In this document: positions 16,830 to 25,710 of the stretch, one piece after another | Numbering within the stretch: the first letter of the stretch is position 1 | Layout: each line of letters begins with the position of its first letter | Origin: Amycolatopsis sp. QT-25 | GTDB taxonomy: Bacteria; Actinomycetota; Actinomycetes; Mycobacteriales; Pseudonocardiaceae | Reading direction: 5' to 3' | Length of the DNA: 64,000 bases | Assembly: GCF_029369745.1 (NCBI RefSeq) | Contig: NZ_CP120210.1 | Location: 7,192,001-7,256,000, forward strand | Notes under the pieces: model-generated | The model's input: the letters and a program-made list of their open reading frames with translations, nothing else | Database searches by the model: none | What the model was told of the DNA's origin: nothing | Translations under genes and position numbers: made by a program

Positions 16830-18017
16830 GTGCGCATCCAGGAGAAGATCCGGCGAGTCTTGACCGCGTTGGCGGTCGCCCTGCCCCTGGTCACCGGAGT
16901 TTCGGCACTTTCGGCACCCAGCGCGGTCGCCGACGGCCCCGATCCGCTGCCGTTGACCGTCACCAACAATTCGAACCGGTCCGACGCGGTGCACCTCTAC
17001 GTGCTCGGCACGAACCTCGAGACCGGCAAACTCGGCTACGTCGACGCCGCCGGCGCCTTCAGCCCGTGGCCGCCGGGGGCGAATCCGCCGAGCCCCGCGC
17101 CGGACGTCGCGATCGCGGGCCCCGGTAACGGCGGCTCGGCCACGCTGCGGATCCCGCGGATGCTCTCGGGCCGCGTCTACTTTTCGTTCGGGCAGAAGAT
17201 CAAGTTCTTCCTGACCCCGGACGGGCTGGTACAGCCGGCGCCGTGGGCCGACGGAGACCCGAACCGCGACATCCTGTTCGACTGGAGCGAATTCACCTAC
17301 GACAACGGCGGGCTGTTCATCAACAGCTCGCAGGTCGACATGTTCAGCGTGCCGCACGCCGTCGGGCTCACCAACGGGGCCGGTGCGAACAAGGAGACCG
17401 GACGGCTCAAGGCGGGTGGCCGCGAGGCGATCTTCAACGCCGTCCGAGGACAGTCCGGTTTCTCGAACCTGGCGTACAACCGGCTGCGCGTCCTCGCGCC
17501 GGGCAAGGGGCTCGACACCGGCAAATTCAGCGGGACCTACCTCGACGGCTACGTCACCAGCGCCTGGAACACCTACAGGTCGACCCCGCTGACCGTGGTC
17601 CCGTTCGAGGCCGAACCCGGCAAGAAGTTCACCGGCCGGACCGGCGGTGACGACGTCCTGCGGTTCACCGACACCTCGGGCGCGACGGTGGCGTCGTTCG
17701 GCAAGCCGAGCACCCGCGACGTCTTCAACTGCGACGGGCGGCTGCACGCGCCGAACGACCAGGTCGTCGGCCCGATCGCGCGGACGCTGTGCGCGGCGCT
17801 GCACCGTTCGACCCTCGGCTTCCTGCACACGCAACCGACCTACGACGCGGGCCAGTTCTACCAGCGGCCCGTGACCGACCACTATTCGCGGATCGTGCAC
17901 GAGCAGATGGTCGACGGGAAGGCGTACGGATTCGCCTTCGACGACGTCGGGCACTTCGAGTCACTGGTGCACGACGGTGACCCGCGCACGGCGCGGGTCG
18001 TCCTGACCGCGTTCTAG
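16830..18017 (+). CDS. Secreted GH64 beta-1,3-glucanase
   Basis: A 395-aa glycoside hydrolase family 64 protein (laminaripentaose-producing beta-1,3-glucanase type) that would cleave fungal or algal beta-1,3-glucan outside the cell. Residues 1-35 form a signal peptide: basic RRVLTALAVALPL, then a cleavage-like AVADG. The mature part begins PLPLTVTNNSNRSDAVHLYV, typical of the family, and includes FDWSEFTYDNGGLFINSSQ with candidate catalytic acids and SSQVDMFSVPHAVGL. GTG 16830 has GAGGAG 6 nt upstream. A hairpin terminator follows. Confidence 0.85.
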   Translation: MRIQEKIRRVLTALAVALPLVTGVSALSAPSAVADGPDPLPLTVTNNSNRSDAVHLYVLGTNLETGKLGYVDAAGAFSPWPPGANPPSPAPDVAIAGPGNGGSATLRIPRMLSGRVYFSFGQKIKFFLTPDGLVQPAPWADGDPNRDILFDWSEFTYDNGGLFINSSQVDMFSVPHAVGLTNGAGANKETGRLKAGGREAIFNAVRGQSGFSNLAYNRLRVLAPGKGLDTGKFSGTYLDGYVTSAWNTYRSTPLTVVPFEAEPGKKFTGRTGGDDVLRFTDTSGATVASFGKPSTRDVFNCDGRLHAPNDQVVGPIARTLCAALHRSTLGFLHTQPTYDAGQFYQRPVTDHYSRIVHEQMVDGKAYGFAFDDVGHFESLVHDGDPRTARVVLTAF

Positions 18018-18050
18018 CTCGTGCCGTGAGCGGCAAGTCGCGTTGGGCAG

Positions 18051-18087
18051 CGCCTGGATCGAGTGACAAGCGCACGATCCAGGCGTT
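18051..18087 (+). terminator. Hairpin terminator after the glucanase gene
   Basis: A perfect 11-bp stem, CGCCTGGATCG (18051-18061) with CGATCCAGGCG (18075-18085), is followed by a short T run (TTT after 18085). It lies 33 bp past the stop codon. Confidence 0.75.
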
Positions 18088-18104
18088 TGCCCGGTCTCCC
18101 GCGG

Positions 18105-18384
18105 GGGTCGTGAGTGGCGAATAGGGTTCTTGAGGGGTAAGGCAAACGTGTCCGGACGCCGAAGTCTTGAATGGCGTGATCGCCACAGGGATCCGGCGCG
18201 TACAGGGGACTTCGAAACGGGCCTCAGTGCCCGATCGGATGCTTTGCGTAGCCGCGCGCCGGGGTCGTGAGTGGTGAGGACGGTCAGGGTCCAGAGTGTC
18301 TTGGATATCCACTGCATTCCGGCTTCGGCAGGGGTGAGGGTCGGGTTTCGTCGGCTGTGCCGGTGCGCCTGGAACGGACGGAGG
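18105..18384 (+). repeat. Dispersed intergenic repeat, copy 1
   Basis: This noncoding stretch shares long blocks with 41262-41520: GTGAGTGGCGA..., TGTCCGGACG-CGAAG, TTGAATGGCGTG-TCGCCACAG, GGATCCGGCGCG, and GCATTCCGG followed by TCGTCGGCTGTGCCG. Both copies run into a GTACATGAAGGCCCC motif. No coding potential is convincing on either strand. Confidence 0.8.
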
Positions 18385-18500
18385 TACATGAAGGCCCCCT
18401 TCCTTGCGCTAGGCGCAAGGAAGGGGCCTTCATGTACTCCCGCGAAACAGAACCACGGCGGCGGCATAGCGGGCACTGGGATTCGGTTCACCACTCGAAA
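18385..18500 (+). repeat. Large hairpin plus conserved tail of the dispersed repeat
   Basis: Positions 18385-18408 and 18414-18436 form a nearly perfect 23-bp hairpin (TACATGAAGGCCCCCTTCC and its complement) with a 5-nt loop. It is followed by a tail with ACGGCGGCGGCATAGCGGGC that recurs at 44085 in the same sense and at 32082-32101 inverted. The hairpin lies downstream of the geosmin synthase gene. Confidence 0.85.
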
Positions 18501-18524
18501 TCCCGAATCGTCACTCATGACGCC

Positions 18525-20720
18525 TCAGCGTGTCCCGCTCCCGATCCGCCAGGCCGACATACCGATCCCGCTCGGCTTGAGCGAGAACTTCGGCGGCTCG
18601 GGAACGCGGAGGCGCTCCAGCTCCTCCGGCGTGTACCGCACGCATTTCCGGTGCCATTCCAGGATTCCGGCCATCCAGTCCTTCAGATTGTCCGCGTACC
18701 TGGTCAGCATCGCGCGGACGTCGTCGTCGAGTCCGAGGTCGTCGCACATCCGCGGCAGATCCTCGTCGGCGAGCTGCTCGAACTGGTCCATCCGCGCGTT
18801 CATCAGCCGGGCCGCGACGTCGCGGGCCTCGATGCGGTCGACTTCCAGGAAGCGCTCCACGACGTAGACGAGATTGTGCACCTCGCCCTCGTATTCGATT
18901 TCCTTTTGATAGGAGAAGAGATCGTTGGTGAACGTCGCGTAGTCCTGGGCGGCGGTGTCGAGTTCGAACAGCACCCGGTTCTGGTAGATCTCCGGCGGTA
19001 CGACCTCGCCGAGCTGGAGCCGGGCGAGGCTCTTCGTCAGATCCGATCCGAACGTCCGCCGCCGCATCTCCACGTAGTCGACCGGATCGGGGACACGGTT
19101 CTGCGCCTGGTTCGCCACCTCCCAGACCCAGCTCGCGGTCATCCTCTCGACCGCCTGCCGGAACTCCGCCCGCGCGGACGGGGTCAGTGGCCCGGCGGTG
19201 CGGTTCCACAGGTCCGCGAGGCCGCGTTCGACCGGATTCGACGGCTTCGGTATCGGCTCGCCGTCGAGTGGCATGAAGAGGGACAAGCGGTCATCGCACA
19301 GTTTCGCGGCGACGGGATCCCTTCTCATCCCGAACACCAGCGGAAAGTAGTCGTCGCCGTAAGTGCCCCAGGTCAGCCAGTCCGACGACAGCTTGAGCTG
19401 TTCGAGGTCCGCGTCGGCGTGGATCATCGCGGCGCAATGCGGCAGGTCGATGCCGCGCATCCGGCGCTCGTCCCAGATCCCGCCGTCCCCGAACATCCCC
19501 ATCGCCCGCGCCCAATCCGGCGCGTACTCGCGGGCGGCGGCGAGGTGCGGGCTGGTGCGCACGGGGTATGGCATGCGGAATTCCGGCAGCGGCAGAGGCC
19601 CCACCTTCGCGAACGGCGGAGGCGCCTGCTGCCGCACCCGCTGGACCAACCCCAGCCGGTTCGGCGAGAGCCGCAGCGATCCGGTGCCGAGCCCGCTCGG
19701 CCCGTTGGCGCCGGACACCGGCCCCTCGTTCATGTACCGGCTCGACCGCGCGTGCCATTCGTGACCGCCGGACTGCCAGTCCTGCAGGCCTTTGACGTAC
19801 CGCCCGACCGCGATCTGTTCGGCCAGCGAGACGTCGTGTTCGGCCAGCAGCGCGGGCACTTCGACGAGCGCGGTGTTCTCGAACTGCTGCAGCCGCGAGG
19901 TCAGCAGGTCGTTGGTGAGTTCGGCGGCCTCCTGTGTCGGGCGGTCTAGGAACTTCTCGAAGACGAGAACGGCGTTGGAGTTCTCCCCTTCCTCGCGTAC
20001 TTCTCGTTGGTAGGAGAAGAGATCGTTGCGCAGGTGGACGGCGTCGGCGAAGGTGTCGCGCAGCACCTCCATCGGCCTGGTCGCCGCGATCCTGTCCGGC
20101 ACTTCGGCGCCGACGGCGAACTCGATCAGGTTCGCCGACCACGGCGCACCGCCGACGCGACGACGCATCTGGACGTACTCGATCGGGTTCGCGATCCGGC
20201 CGCGGTCGATGTTGTCCAGTTCCCAGAGCGATTCGACCATCAGGTTGTGCGTACTGGTGACGAAGCGCCGTCGCCAGGCCTCCGACATCGAGGGAATGGT
20301 GCGCGCCCAGAGGTCTTCGAGCCCGGCTTCGGCGGGATTCCCCGGTTCCGGAGAGGTTTCTCCCGGCCCGGTCATGAACAGTTCCAGCCGGTCCAAATAC
20401 GCTTTCGCGCCCTCGGTGTTCCGGGTGTACTTGAATTGTGCGAGAAAATCGTCGTCGAAGAAGAACACCCAGACGTACCAGTCCGTGACCAGATCGAGGG
20501 ACGGCCCGTCACAGTCCGGATGGGTGTGCGCGCAGAGCAGCGCGTAATCCATTTTCGCGAGCGCCTGCTCCGTCCAGACGACGTCACCGGACGGCGCCGG
20601 TGAATCGAGCATGCCCATACGCCTGGCCCAGGCCATGCTGTGCGTTCGCGCCGCTTCGACGTGCGGATTCATCCTGGCCGGATGCGGCACGTAGAACTCG
20701 GGCAAGGTGAAAGCCTGCAT
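18525..20720 (-). CDS. geoA: Bifunctional germacradienol/geosmin synthase
   Basis: A 731-aa two-domain class I terpene cyclase. The N-terminal domain turns farnesyl diphosphate into germacradienol/germacrene D; the C-terminal domain converts germacradienol to geosmin. N-terminal metal-binding motifs are FFFDDDFLAQ (about residue 85) and NDLFSYQRE (about 230). The C-terminal half has YGDDYFPLV and NDLFSYQKEIE. The Pro-rich linker lies at about 345-375. ATG 20720 is chosen because MQAFTLPEFYVPHPARMNPH matches the family N-terminus and GGGAGG lies upstream. Length and motifs indicate an intact gene. It is monocistronic. Confidence 0.96.
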   Translation of the reverse strand: MQAFTLPEFYVPHPARMNPHVEAARTHSMAWARRMGMLDSPAPSGDVVWTEQALAKMDYALLCAHTHPDCDGPSLDLVTDWYVWVFFFDDDFLAQFKYTRNTEGAKAYLDRLELFMTGPGETSPEPGNPAEAGLEDLWARTIPSMSEAWRRRFVTSTHNLMVESLWELDNIDRGRIANPIEYVQMRRRVGGAPWSANLIEFAVGAEVPDRIAATRPMEVLRDTFADAVHLRNDLFSYQREVREEGENSNAVLVFEKFLDRPTQEAAELTNDLLTSRLQQFENTALVEVPALLAEHDVSLAEQIAVGRYVKGLQDWQSGGHEWHARSSRYMNEGPVSGANGPSGLGTGSLRLSPNRLGLVQRVRQQAPPPFAKVGPLPLPEFRMPYPVRTSPHLAAAREYAPDWARAMGMFGDGGIWDERRMRGIDLPHCAAMIHADADLEQLKLSSDWLTWGTYGDDYFPLVFGMRRDPVAAKLCDDRLSLFMPLDGEPIPKPSNPVERGLADLWNRTAGPLTPSARAEFRQAVERMTASWVWEVANQAQNRVPDPVDYVEMRRRTFGSDLTKSLARLQLGEVVPPEIYQNRVLFELDTAAQDYATFTNDLFSYQKEIEYEGEVHNLVYVVERFLEVDRIEARDVAARLMNARMDQFEQLADEDLPRMCDDLGLDDDVRAMLTRYADNLKDWMAGILEWHRKCVRYTPEELERLRVPEPPKFSLKPSGIGMSAWRIGSGTR

Positions 20721-20821
20721 CGGCGACTGCCTCCCGCGGGTGTCGGACATACCCCGACGTTTCCAGCCCGCGCGGTACCGGGCAACGGCCACCCGAGCGA
20801 TTCGGTGTGCCATGGAGTGAA

Positions 20822-21601
20822 TCAGTCCCAGATGGACGCCGAATCGACATACGGCGCGAGCAATCCGCTCAATACCTCGTCACCGTCGCCGTGCAATTCG
20901 TCCTCGGCGATCCGGCGGGCGACGCCGGCCAGGAAATCGGCGGCCTGCACCCGCGGATCCGTCCGCGAATCCACGAACTCCACCCCGGCCGAACCCGGGC
21001 TCGACTCGATCCTGGCGAGCCGTTCGCCCGTGAGCGACGGTTGTTCGTCGTGGACGAGGAAGACCTGTTCCCCGCCCGCGCTCCAGTACTCGACGGCGCG
21101 AAGGATCGCGGGCACCAGCGGATCGAGGGGCTTGGCGGCACGCGCCTCGGCGACCTTCGCCCGCAGTTCCGCGGTGTCCCCGACCATCGCGAAGAACGAT
21201 CCCGCCGCCGGATCCCGGCGGTTCCTGGTCCGGAGCACGTCGTTGAACGCGGCGAGCAGTTCGTCGTCCGGCCGGACCCCGGGGCCGACGAGGGCGCGGA
21301 GTTCGTTCGCCAGCAGCAGCTTCTTGTCCACGAGGTACACGTGCGCACGCCCGTGGACCGGGCCGAGCGGACCGAGGAACCATTCGAGCACCCGCCGGTG
21401 CTTCGTGCGGAGAAGGTGGTTGGCCTTGTACTCGACCGCCGGCGAGCGGATCCCGCGCCGCAGTTCGGCCAGGCAGTCCGCGGCCTGTTCGGGACTCAGC
21501 CGGACTCCCGCGTGCGCGAAGACGTCGGTCTGCCCGCCGATCAGTTTCTCGCCCTCGGATCCGGACTCGTCGCAGGCGATCTCCAGGGGCACGCCGCGCA
21601 T
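20822..21601 (-). CDS. DUF3800-like protein
   Basis: A 259-aa protein that begins with the acidic motif IACDESGSEGEK and AHAGVRL, as in DUF3800 proteins, whose fold is predicted to be RNase H-like. Further acidic candidates are in YLVDKKLLL and the C-terminal SRTDPRVQAADFLAGVARR, where a D-x-x-x-Q-x-x-D arrangement is typical of the family. Function is unknown; some DUF3800 genes sit in mobile or defence contexts. It is 33 bp after the ArsR-SRPBCC gene on the same strand and may share its transcript. Confidence 0.7.
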   Translation of the reverse strand: MRGVPLEIACDESGSEGEKLIGGQTDVFAHAGVRLSPEQAADCLAELRRGIRSPAVEYKANHLLRTKHRRVLEWFLGPLGPVHGRAHVYLVDKKLLLANELRALVGPGVRPDDELLAAFNDVLRTRNRRDPAAGSFFAMVGDTAELRAKVAEARAAKPLDPLVPAILRAVEYWSAGGEQVFLVHDEQPSLTGERLARIESSPGSAGVEFVDSRTDPRVQAADFLAGVARRIAEDELHGDGDEVLSGLLAPYVDSASIWD

Positions 21602-21634
21602 CGTGCCCGATCCCGGCGGTGTCCGTCGAACGGG

Positions 21635-22426
21635 TTACGCGGGCTCGGGCAGCGGCGCACCGGTCTCGAGCAGCGTCTTGAGGCTCGACAGGATCGACGG
21701 CCAGCCGCCCTCGACCATTTCCAGCACGGTGCTGCCCCGGTCGAAACCGTCGTGCACGACGGTCAGCTTCACCGTGTCGCCGACGGGTTCGAGGTCGAAC
21801 GCGACCTTCGACCGGGACTCGGCCCGGAGCTTCGCCGACACGTCGTCGTCGAGCCCCACCGACTCGGCGAACTCCGGGGTGAAGGTGTGCCACGTGTAGG
21901 ACAGCCGCCGGTACGGGTCGGACTCGAGGATGACCTGCTCGGGGTCGTCCAGCCGCACACCGTGCTGCTCCCAGGCCATCGTCGACCCCGGCTTCCAGTC
22001 CGAAGTGAACTCACAGCCCCAGTACCGCTTGGTGAAGGCCGGGTCGGTGAGCGCCTGCCAAAGCCGCTCCGGCGTCGTCCTGAGGTAGCTGGTGTACACG
22101 AATTCCTCGGTGCTCATGGGTTGCTGCTCCAATGCCTTCTTGAGGTCGGCGAGCGCGTCGACCCGGCCCTGGTGGTACCGGTCGATCCAGCGCTCGGCGA
22201 TCGCGTTGATCGGCTCCGCGTTCACGAAATGCAACTTCTCGCGGCCGCGGCGGACCGTGGTCACCAGATCGGCCGCTTCCAGCACGGCCAGATGCTTGCT
22301 GACCGACTGCCGCGCCATGTCCAGCCCAGCGCACAGCTCGCGCAGGGTCTGCCCGTTGCGCGCGTTCAGGTCGTCGAGCAACCGGCGCCTGCTCGCGTCC
22401 GCCAGCGCTTTGAAGACCTCGTCCAT
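21635..22426 (-). CDS. ArsR-type regulator fused to an SRPBCC (AHSA1-like) domain
   Basis: A 263-aa two-domain protein. Residues 1-95 are an ArsR winged helix (MDEVFKALADASRRRLLDDL, then ARQSVSKHLAVLEAADLV). Residues 105-263 form an SRPBCC/AHSA1 ligand-binding fold (SYLRTTPERLWQALTDPAFT, YWGCEFTSDWKPGS). Such fusions or gene pairs are common in actinomycetes, and the SRPBCC part probably senses a hydrophobic ligand. GGGAGAGG precedes the ATG. An 18-bp dyad begins 11 bp upstream of the start, which suggests autoregulation. No metal-binding Cys cluster is evident. Confidence 0.88.
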   Translation of the reverse strand: MDEVFKALADASRRRLLDDLNARNGQTLRELCAGLDMARQSVSKHLAVLEAADLVTTVRRGREKLHFVNAEPINAIAERWIDRYHQGRVDALADLKKALEQQPMSTEEFVYTSYLRTTPERLWQALTDPAFTKRYWGCEFTSDWKPGSTMAWEQHGVRLDDPEQVILESDPYRRLSYTWHTFTPEFAESVGLDDDVSAKLRAESRSKVAFDLEPVGDTVKLTVVHDGFDRGSTVLEMVEGGWPSILSSLKTLLETGAPLPEPA

Positions 22427-22437
22427 ACCTCTCCCTC

Positions 22438-22490
22438 ACATGCAGCCTGGTGGCTACCTGTTCACGTTAGGCAGCCACGAGGCTGCATGT
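22438..22490. promoter_or_regulatory. Operator dyad of the ArsR-SRPBCC gene
   Basis: The arms ACATGCAGCCTGGTGGCT (22438-22455) and AGCCACGAGGCTGCATGT (22473-22490) are inverse complements at 17 of 18 positions with a 17-bp spacer. They lie directly upstream of the regulator's ribosome site, where the promoter must be. Confidence 0.8.
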
Positions 22491-22906
22491 CAACATGTCC
22501 TGTTGGGAATTTCCCCCTACTGGCTGATCGCCCCGCACGCTGGAGCTACGGCCACCTCACTACGCTCGCCTGACGCCACAGGGCCGTCAGGAAGGGACGG
22601 GATGGCCATCCCGCGCACGTTGTACCGGGAACCGAACCTTCCACCATTCCGGGCACGGTGAGCACATTTCCGGCGACACGATCGAACCGGAGAGTGAGCA
22701 CGGCGGCGCGGACGCTCCCGACCACCGCGATGGCTTCCGATCCAGAGAAGGTGTGCAGGCGAAGTCGCCGGGCTCGTCAGCGCGGTCGGCGAAGCGTTGC
22801 GGTCGAATAATTTCTCGGCGCCGGCGATCGTTCGAGCGCCGAACTCCACTGCGAGCGGCCACGCAGCTACCTGCCGGGCGGTACCCGGTCGCCGTCAGCC
22901 GCAGCG
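22491..22906. other. Intergenic interval
   Basis: About 415 bp between the operator and the 3' end of the helicase gene. Short open frames exist on both strands but none has a ribosome site or recognisable product. Nothing else was seen. Confidence 0.5.
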
Positions 22907-25123
22907 CTATCCGTCCCGTCGCCGGCGGCTGAACAAACCACTTCCTATCCTGGCGAACCGGCCACCCTGTTCCGGTTGTTGCGGTGTCGGCTGGAACGCG
23001 CGGTATCGCTGTTTGGTGACGCACAGGATGACGGCGTGCATGAACCTTTCGCGGTCCGGCACCTGTACTTCCCAGCGTTCGTCGGTGCGGGTATTCCACA
23101 GCACACCCGATCGGTGGCCGCTCATCACCAGGTAGAGCGCTAGCTGAAGGAACATGGCGCCGTCGAGTTCGGAGACGAACTTGAGCTCGAAGACCTGGCC
23201 GTCGTGCACGGCGTCGGCGACGCCCACGAACGTGATCGGTGTCGCCGCCGGTGCTGCGACGGCCGTGCCGGAGAGGTCCATCGGTACCTGTGCCGCGCAG
23301 TCGCGGGGAAGCTGTGTCGCCAATCGTCTGGTCAGTGCGTCGCGAACATCGCCGCTGACTTTTCGGGTGACCTGTTCCGCGTAGCGCATTTGGTCGGTGT
23401 CGACGGCGGTCAGCAGTAGCGAGTTGTGCCAGGGATCGTCGGTCAGCTTGCCGCGCAGCTGCTTCGCGATCGGTTTGGGGTTCAGTATCACCTCGAGGGT
23501 GGGGTTGTATTTGTCGAAGAAGACCGCTTCCTGGTAGTGCCCCACCACGGGAGAGAGGTCGATCAGCCCGTCGACGCGGTCGATGTTGATCTCTTCGCCC
23601 GTGCCGTCGTCGAGGCGTCGCCTGTCGAGCAGGTCGACGCAGGCTTGGAGATTTTCCGCGTAGGTGAAGTCGAAGCAGTCCGATGCCAGCATCGGTTTGT
23701 CATACTTGGGTTGTTCGTCGGTCTGTAGTCGCGTGAACCGTTGCACGGGAATGAAGCCGATGCTTTTGGAGTGCCGCTGAGCGTGTTTTGCTCGTACGAA
23801 GACGACTTCGTGCTTTCCGCGGGAGGCCGCGACCAGGAACACGTTGCGCATGACGGCCATGTCCACGTTCGGGAAACCGCAGCGCATGTCCCACATGTCC
23901 TCGTCGTAGTCGAACACCACGCTCACGGGTCGTTCCAGCCCCTTGCTGGAGTCGAACGTCGTGAACACCGCGGTGTCGTCGCTGTAGGTCACCGCGGTGT
24001 CGCTGTCGCGGATGGAGGCGTAGACGGTTTCCTTGTTGAAGATCTCACCATGATCGCGTTCCAGGTGATTCAACGCCTCGGCCATCTGGCCGTTGCGCCT
24101 GCCCAGGCACAGCAGGTCACCGGGGCTCTTCGCTTTCATGAAGTCGAGTGCCTTGTGATAGGAGACGTACCGGATCGTTTGCGCGGGATTGACCCCCACC
24201 ACCGGTTTGTTCCATGCTTCGCTGAGCAGCGCGCCGAGTTCCCGGCCGGCCCGGAAGGACTGCGTGAACGGCAACAGCTCGGCCTGCCGAGTGATCTCTC
24301 TGGTGAACCGCTGTACGTCCAGCGTGGTGTTCGAGTGCACCTTTTGAGCCAGGTCACCGACCAACACGGTCTGCATGGACGGGTTCAACGACTTGATGTT
24401 GCGCAGCAGCTGCGCGTATTCCTCGTTGATGTCCTGGTACTCATCGACCACGAGCAGGTCGAACGCGGGGAACTGGGCCGAGAGGCTGGGGAACGCCGCG
24501 TTGAACCGTCGGATGGATTCGTCAAGACCGCACTTGATGCCCGCCTTGATCAGCGACGGATACACGATGCCGTGGTAGTTCTGCACTTTCGCGTGTTTCA
24601 CCCGGCGTTGCGCATCGGCTTTCAACAGCTTGCTGTAGGTCAGGTACAGCACCCGCCGGTCCCGGCCCACTTCGGTGCACAGCGCCTGAATCGCCGTGGT
24701 CTTGCCCGATCCCACCGTCGCGTCGACGATCACGTCCTGCCCCGACCGCACCGCGTCGATCATCCGCCGCTGTTCGCCACTCAACGACACGGGTGGCACC
24801 GAGGCGGTGCGGACAGGACTCCCCCGCCGAGCTGATGTCCGGTTCGGGCTCGTGGCGGCGGCGAAATTCGGGTCGGCCGCCAGTTGACGGCGCAACACCG
24901 CCTCGGCATCGGTGCGCAACGCCGGGCGAAGATCCGGCGGCAGCAGCACCTTGCACCGTGCCTGCAGCGCACCGGGCGTGCGCTGCAACGTGCCCGCCAG
25001 CACTTCCAGCCCCACACCGCGCCGAAGCCCGTCCAGCAGCGTCGCGATGTCCGTCGCCGACCAAGCCGCGCCCGCACGGCGCGGCGCAGATCCGGCACCC
25101 TCGTTTCGGTTCCCCGTGGTCAC
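22907..25123 (-). CDS. SF1 (UvrD-like) helicase with C-terminal PD-(D/E)XK-type nuclease domain
   Basis: A 738-aa protein. Residues about 20-62 (AWSATDIATLLDGLRRGVGL) resemble a Myb/SANT-like DNA-binding helix set. The helicase core has Walker A GSGKTT (138-143), motif II VVDEYQD (225-231), VGDLAQK (255-261), TTFDSSKGLERPVSVVF and VAASRGKHEVVFV. The C-terminus has a RecB-nuclease-like arrangement: D637, E646-x-K648 in FELKF, and QLALY at 660-664. Helicase-nuclease fusions serve in DNA repair or phage defence. It stands alone between intergenic regions with no partner gene. Start GTG 25123. Confidence 0.85.
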   Translation of the reverse strand: MTTGNRNEGAGSAPRRAGAAWSATDIATLLDGLRRGVGLEVLAGTLQRTPGALQARCKVLLPPDLRPALRTDAEAVLRRQLAADPNFAAATSPNRTSARRGSPVRTASVPPVSLSGEQRRMIDAVRSGQDVIVDATVGSGKTTAIQALCTEVGRDRRVLYLTYSKLLKADAQRRVKHAKVQNYHGIVYPSLIKAGIKCGLDESIRRFNAAFPSLSAQFPAFDLLVVDEYQDINEEYAQLLRNIKSLNPSMQTVLVGDLAQKVHSNTTLDVQRFTREITRQAELLPFTQSFRAGRELGALLSEAWNKPVVGVNPAQTIRYVSYHKALDFMKAKSPGDLLCLGRRNGQMAEALNHLERDHGEIFNKETVYASIRDSDTAVTYSDDTAVFTTFDSSKGLERPVSVVFDYDEDMWDMRCGFPNVDMAVMRNVFLVAASRGKHEVVFVRAKHAQRHSKSIGFIPVQRFTRLQTDEQPKYDKPMLASDCFDFTYAENLQACVDLLDRRRLDDGTGEEINIDRVDGLIDLSPVVGHYQEAVFFDKYNPTLEVILNPKPIAKQLRGKLTDDPWHNSLLLTAVDTDQMRYAEQVTRKVSGDVRDALTRRLATQLPRDCAAQVPMDLSGTAVAAPAATPITFVGVADAVHDGQVFELKFVSELDGAMFLQLALYLVMSGHRSGVLWNTRTDERWEVQVPDRERFMHAVILCVTKQRYRAFQPTPQQPEQGGRFARIGSGLFSRRRRDG

Positions 25124-25254
25124 TTCGTCACGCTATCGGCAACCAGTGACAAAATCTGCCGGTCTCACGAACAAAGGGCCCATCGCGCTTTGGGTAGTCC
25201 CACGCGAACTTCGGCCCTACTCGCAGTCCGGCAGCCGACCTGCCGACAACCCGT

Positions 25255-25494
25255 TCAGGCCCGAACCCCACAACAGGAATCCCAGCTCGACAGCCACTGA
25301 CAAAAGCACCACTGGAACCGGTCGGCTCCATCCTGCGTGCGGCGGGACTTCCGGGCGAGATGTCGGAACCCGGCGGATATCAGCGCCGTGACCAGTCCGG
25401 TCACCAGCAAGAACCACCCGATTCCCTGGCCACGGGAGGCGACGATGCCGATGCCGGCCACCACCCCCATGACGGCCATCAACGCCGTGGTCAC
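25255..25494 (-). CDS. Possible small membrane protein
   Basis: A 79-aa frame with two hydrophobic segments (TTALMAVMGVVAGIGIVAS and IGWFLLVTGLVTALISAG) followed by a basic, Cys/Trp-containing tail. The GTG start lacks a good ribosome site, and internal ATGs at residues 6 and 9 are alternatives. Plus-strand frames over the same bases look like shadows. Coding is plausible but uncertain. Confidence 0.4.
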   Translation of the reverse strand: MTTALMAVMGVVAGIGIVASRGQGIGWFLLVTGLVTALISAGFRHLARKSRRTQDGADRFQWCFCQWLSSWDSCCGVRA

Positions 25495-25710
25495 AGCCCG
25501 CCAGGTAGAGGGCGACCGGTTGTCCGAGTCCTTCGTCGTGTCGGCTCCCAGGGGCTCTCGATACCCGGAAACGGCTTCCGTCGATCCTGGGAAGCGTTCA
25601 CCCCATTCGGCCGAACCGATGGATCGGGATCGACCCCGCGGTCAAGCGAGCACTGACGCCGTCGAAATAACCGGGCGTGTAGGCGGCCCCGCGGCGGGTA
25701 GCCAGGGTGC

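Noticed and set aside
18525..19949. Long plus-strand frame opposite geosmin synthase
   Set aside because: The minus strand carries both catalytic motifs of geosmin synthase; the plus frame has no domain and follows the third-position GC pattern of an antisense shadow.
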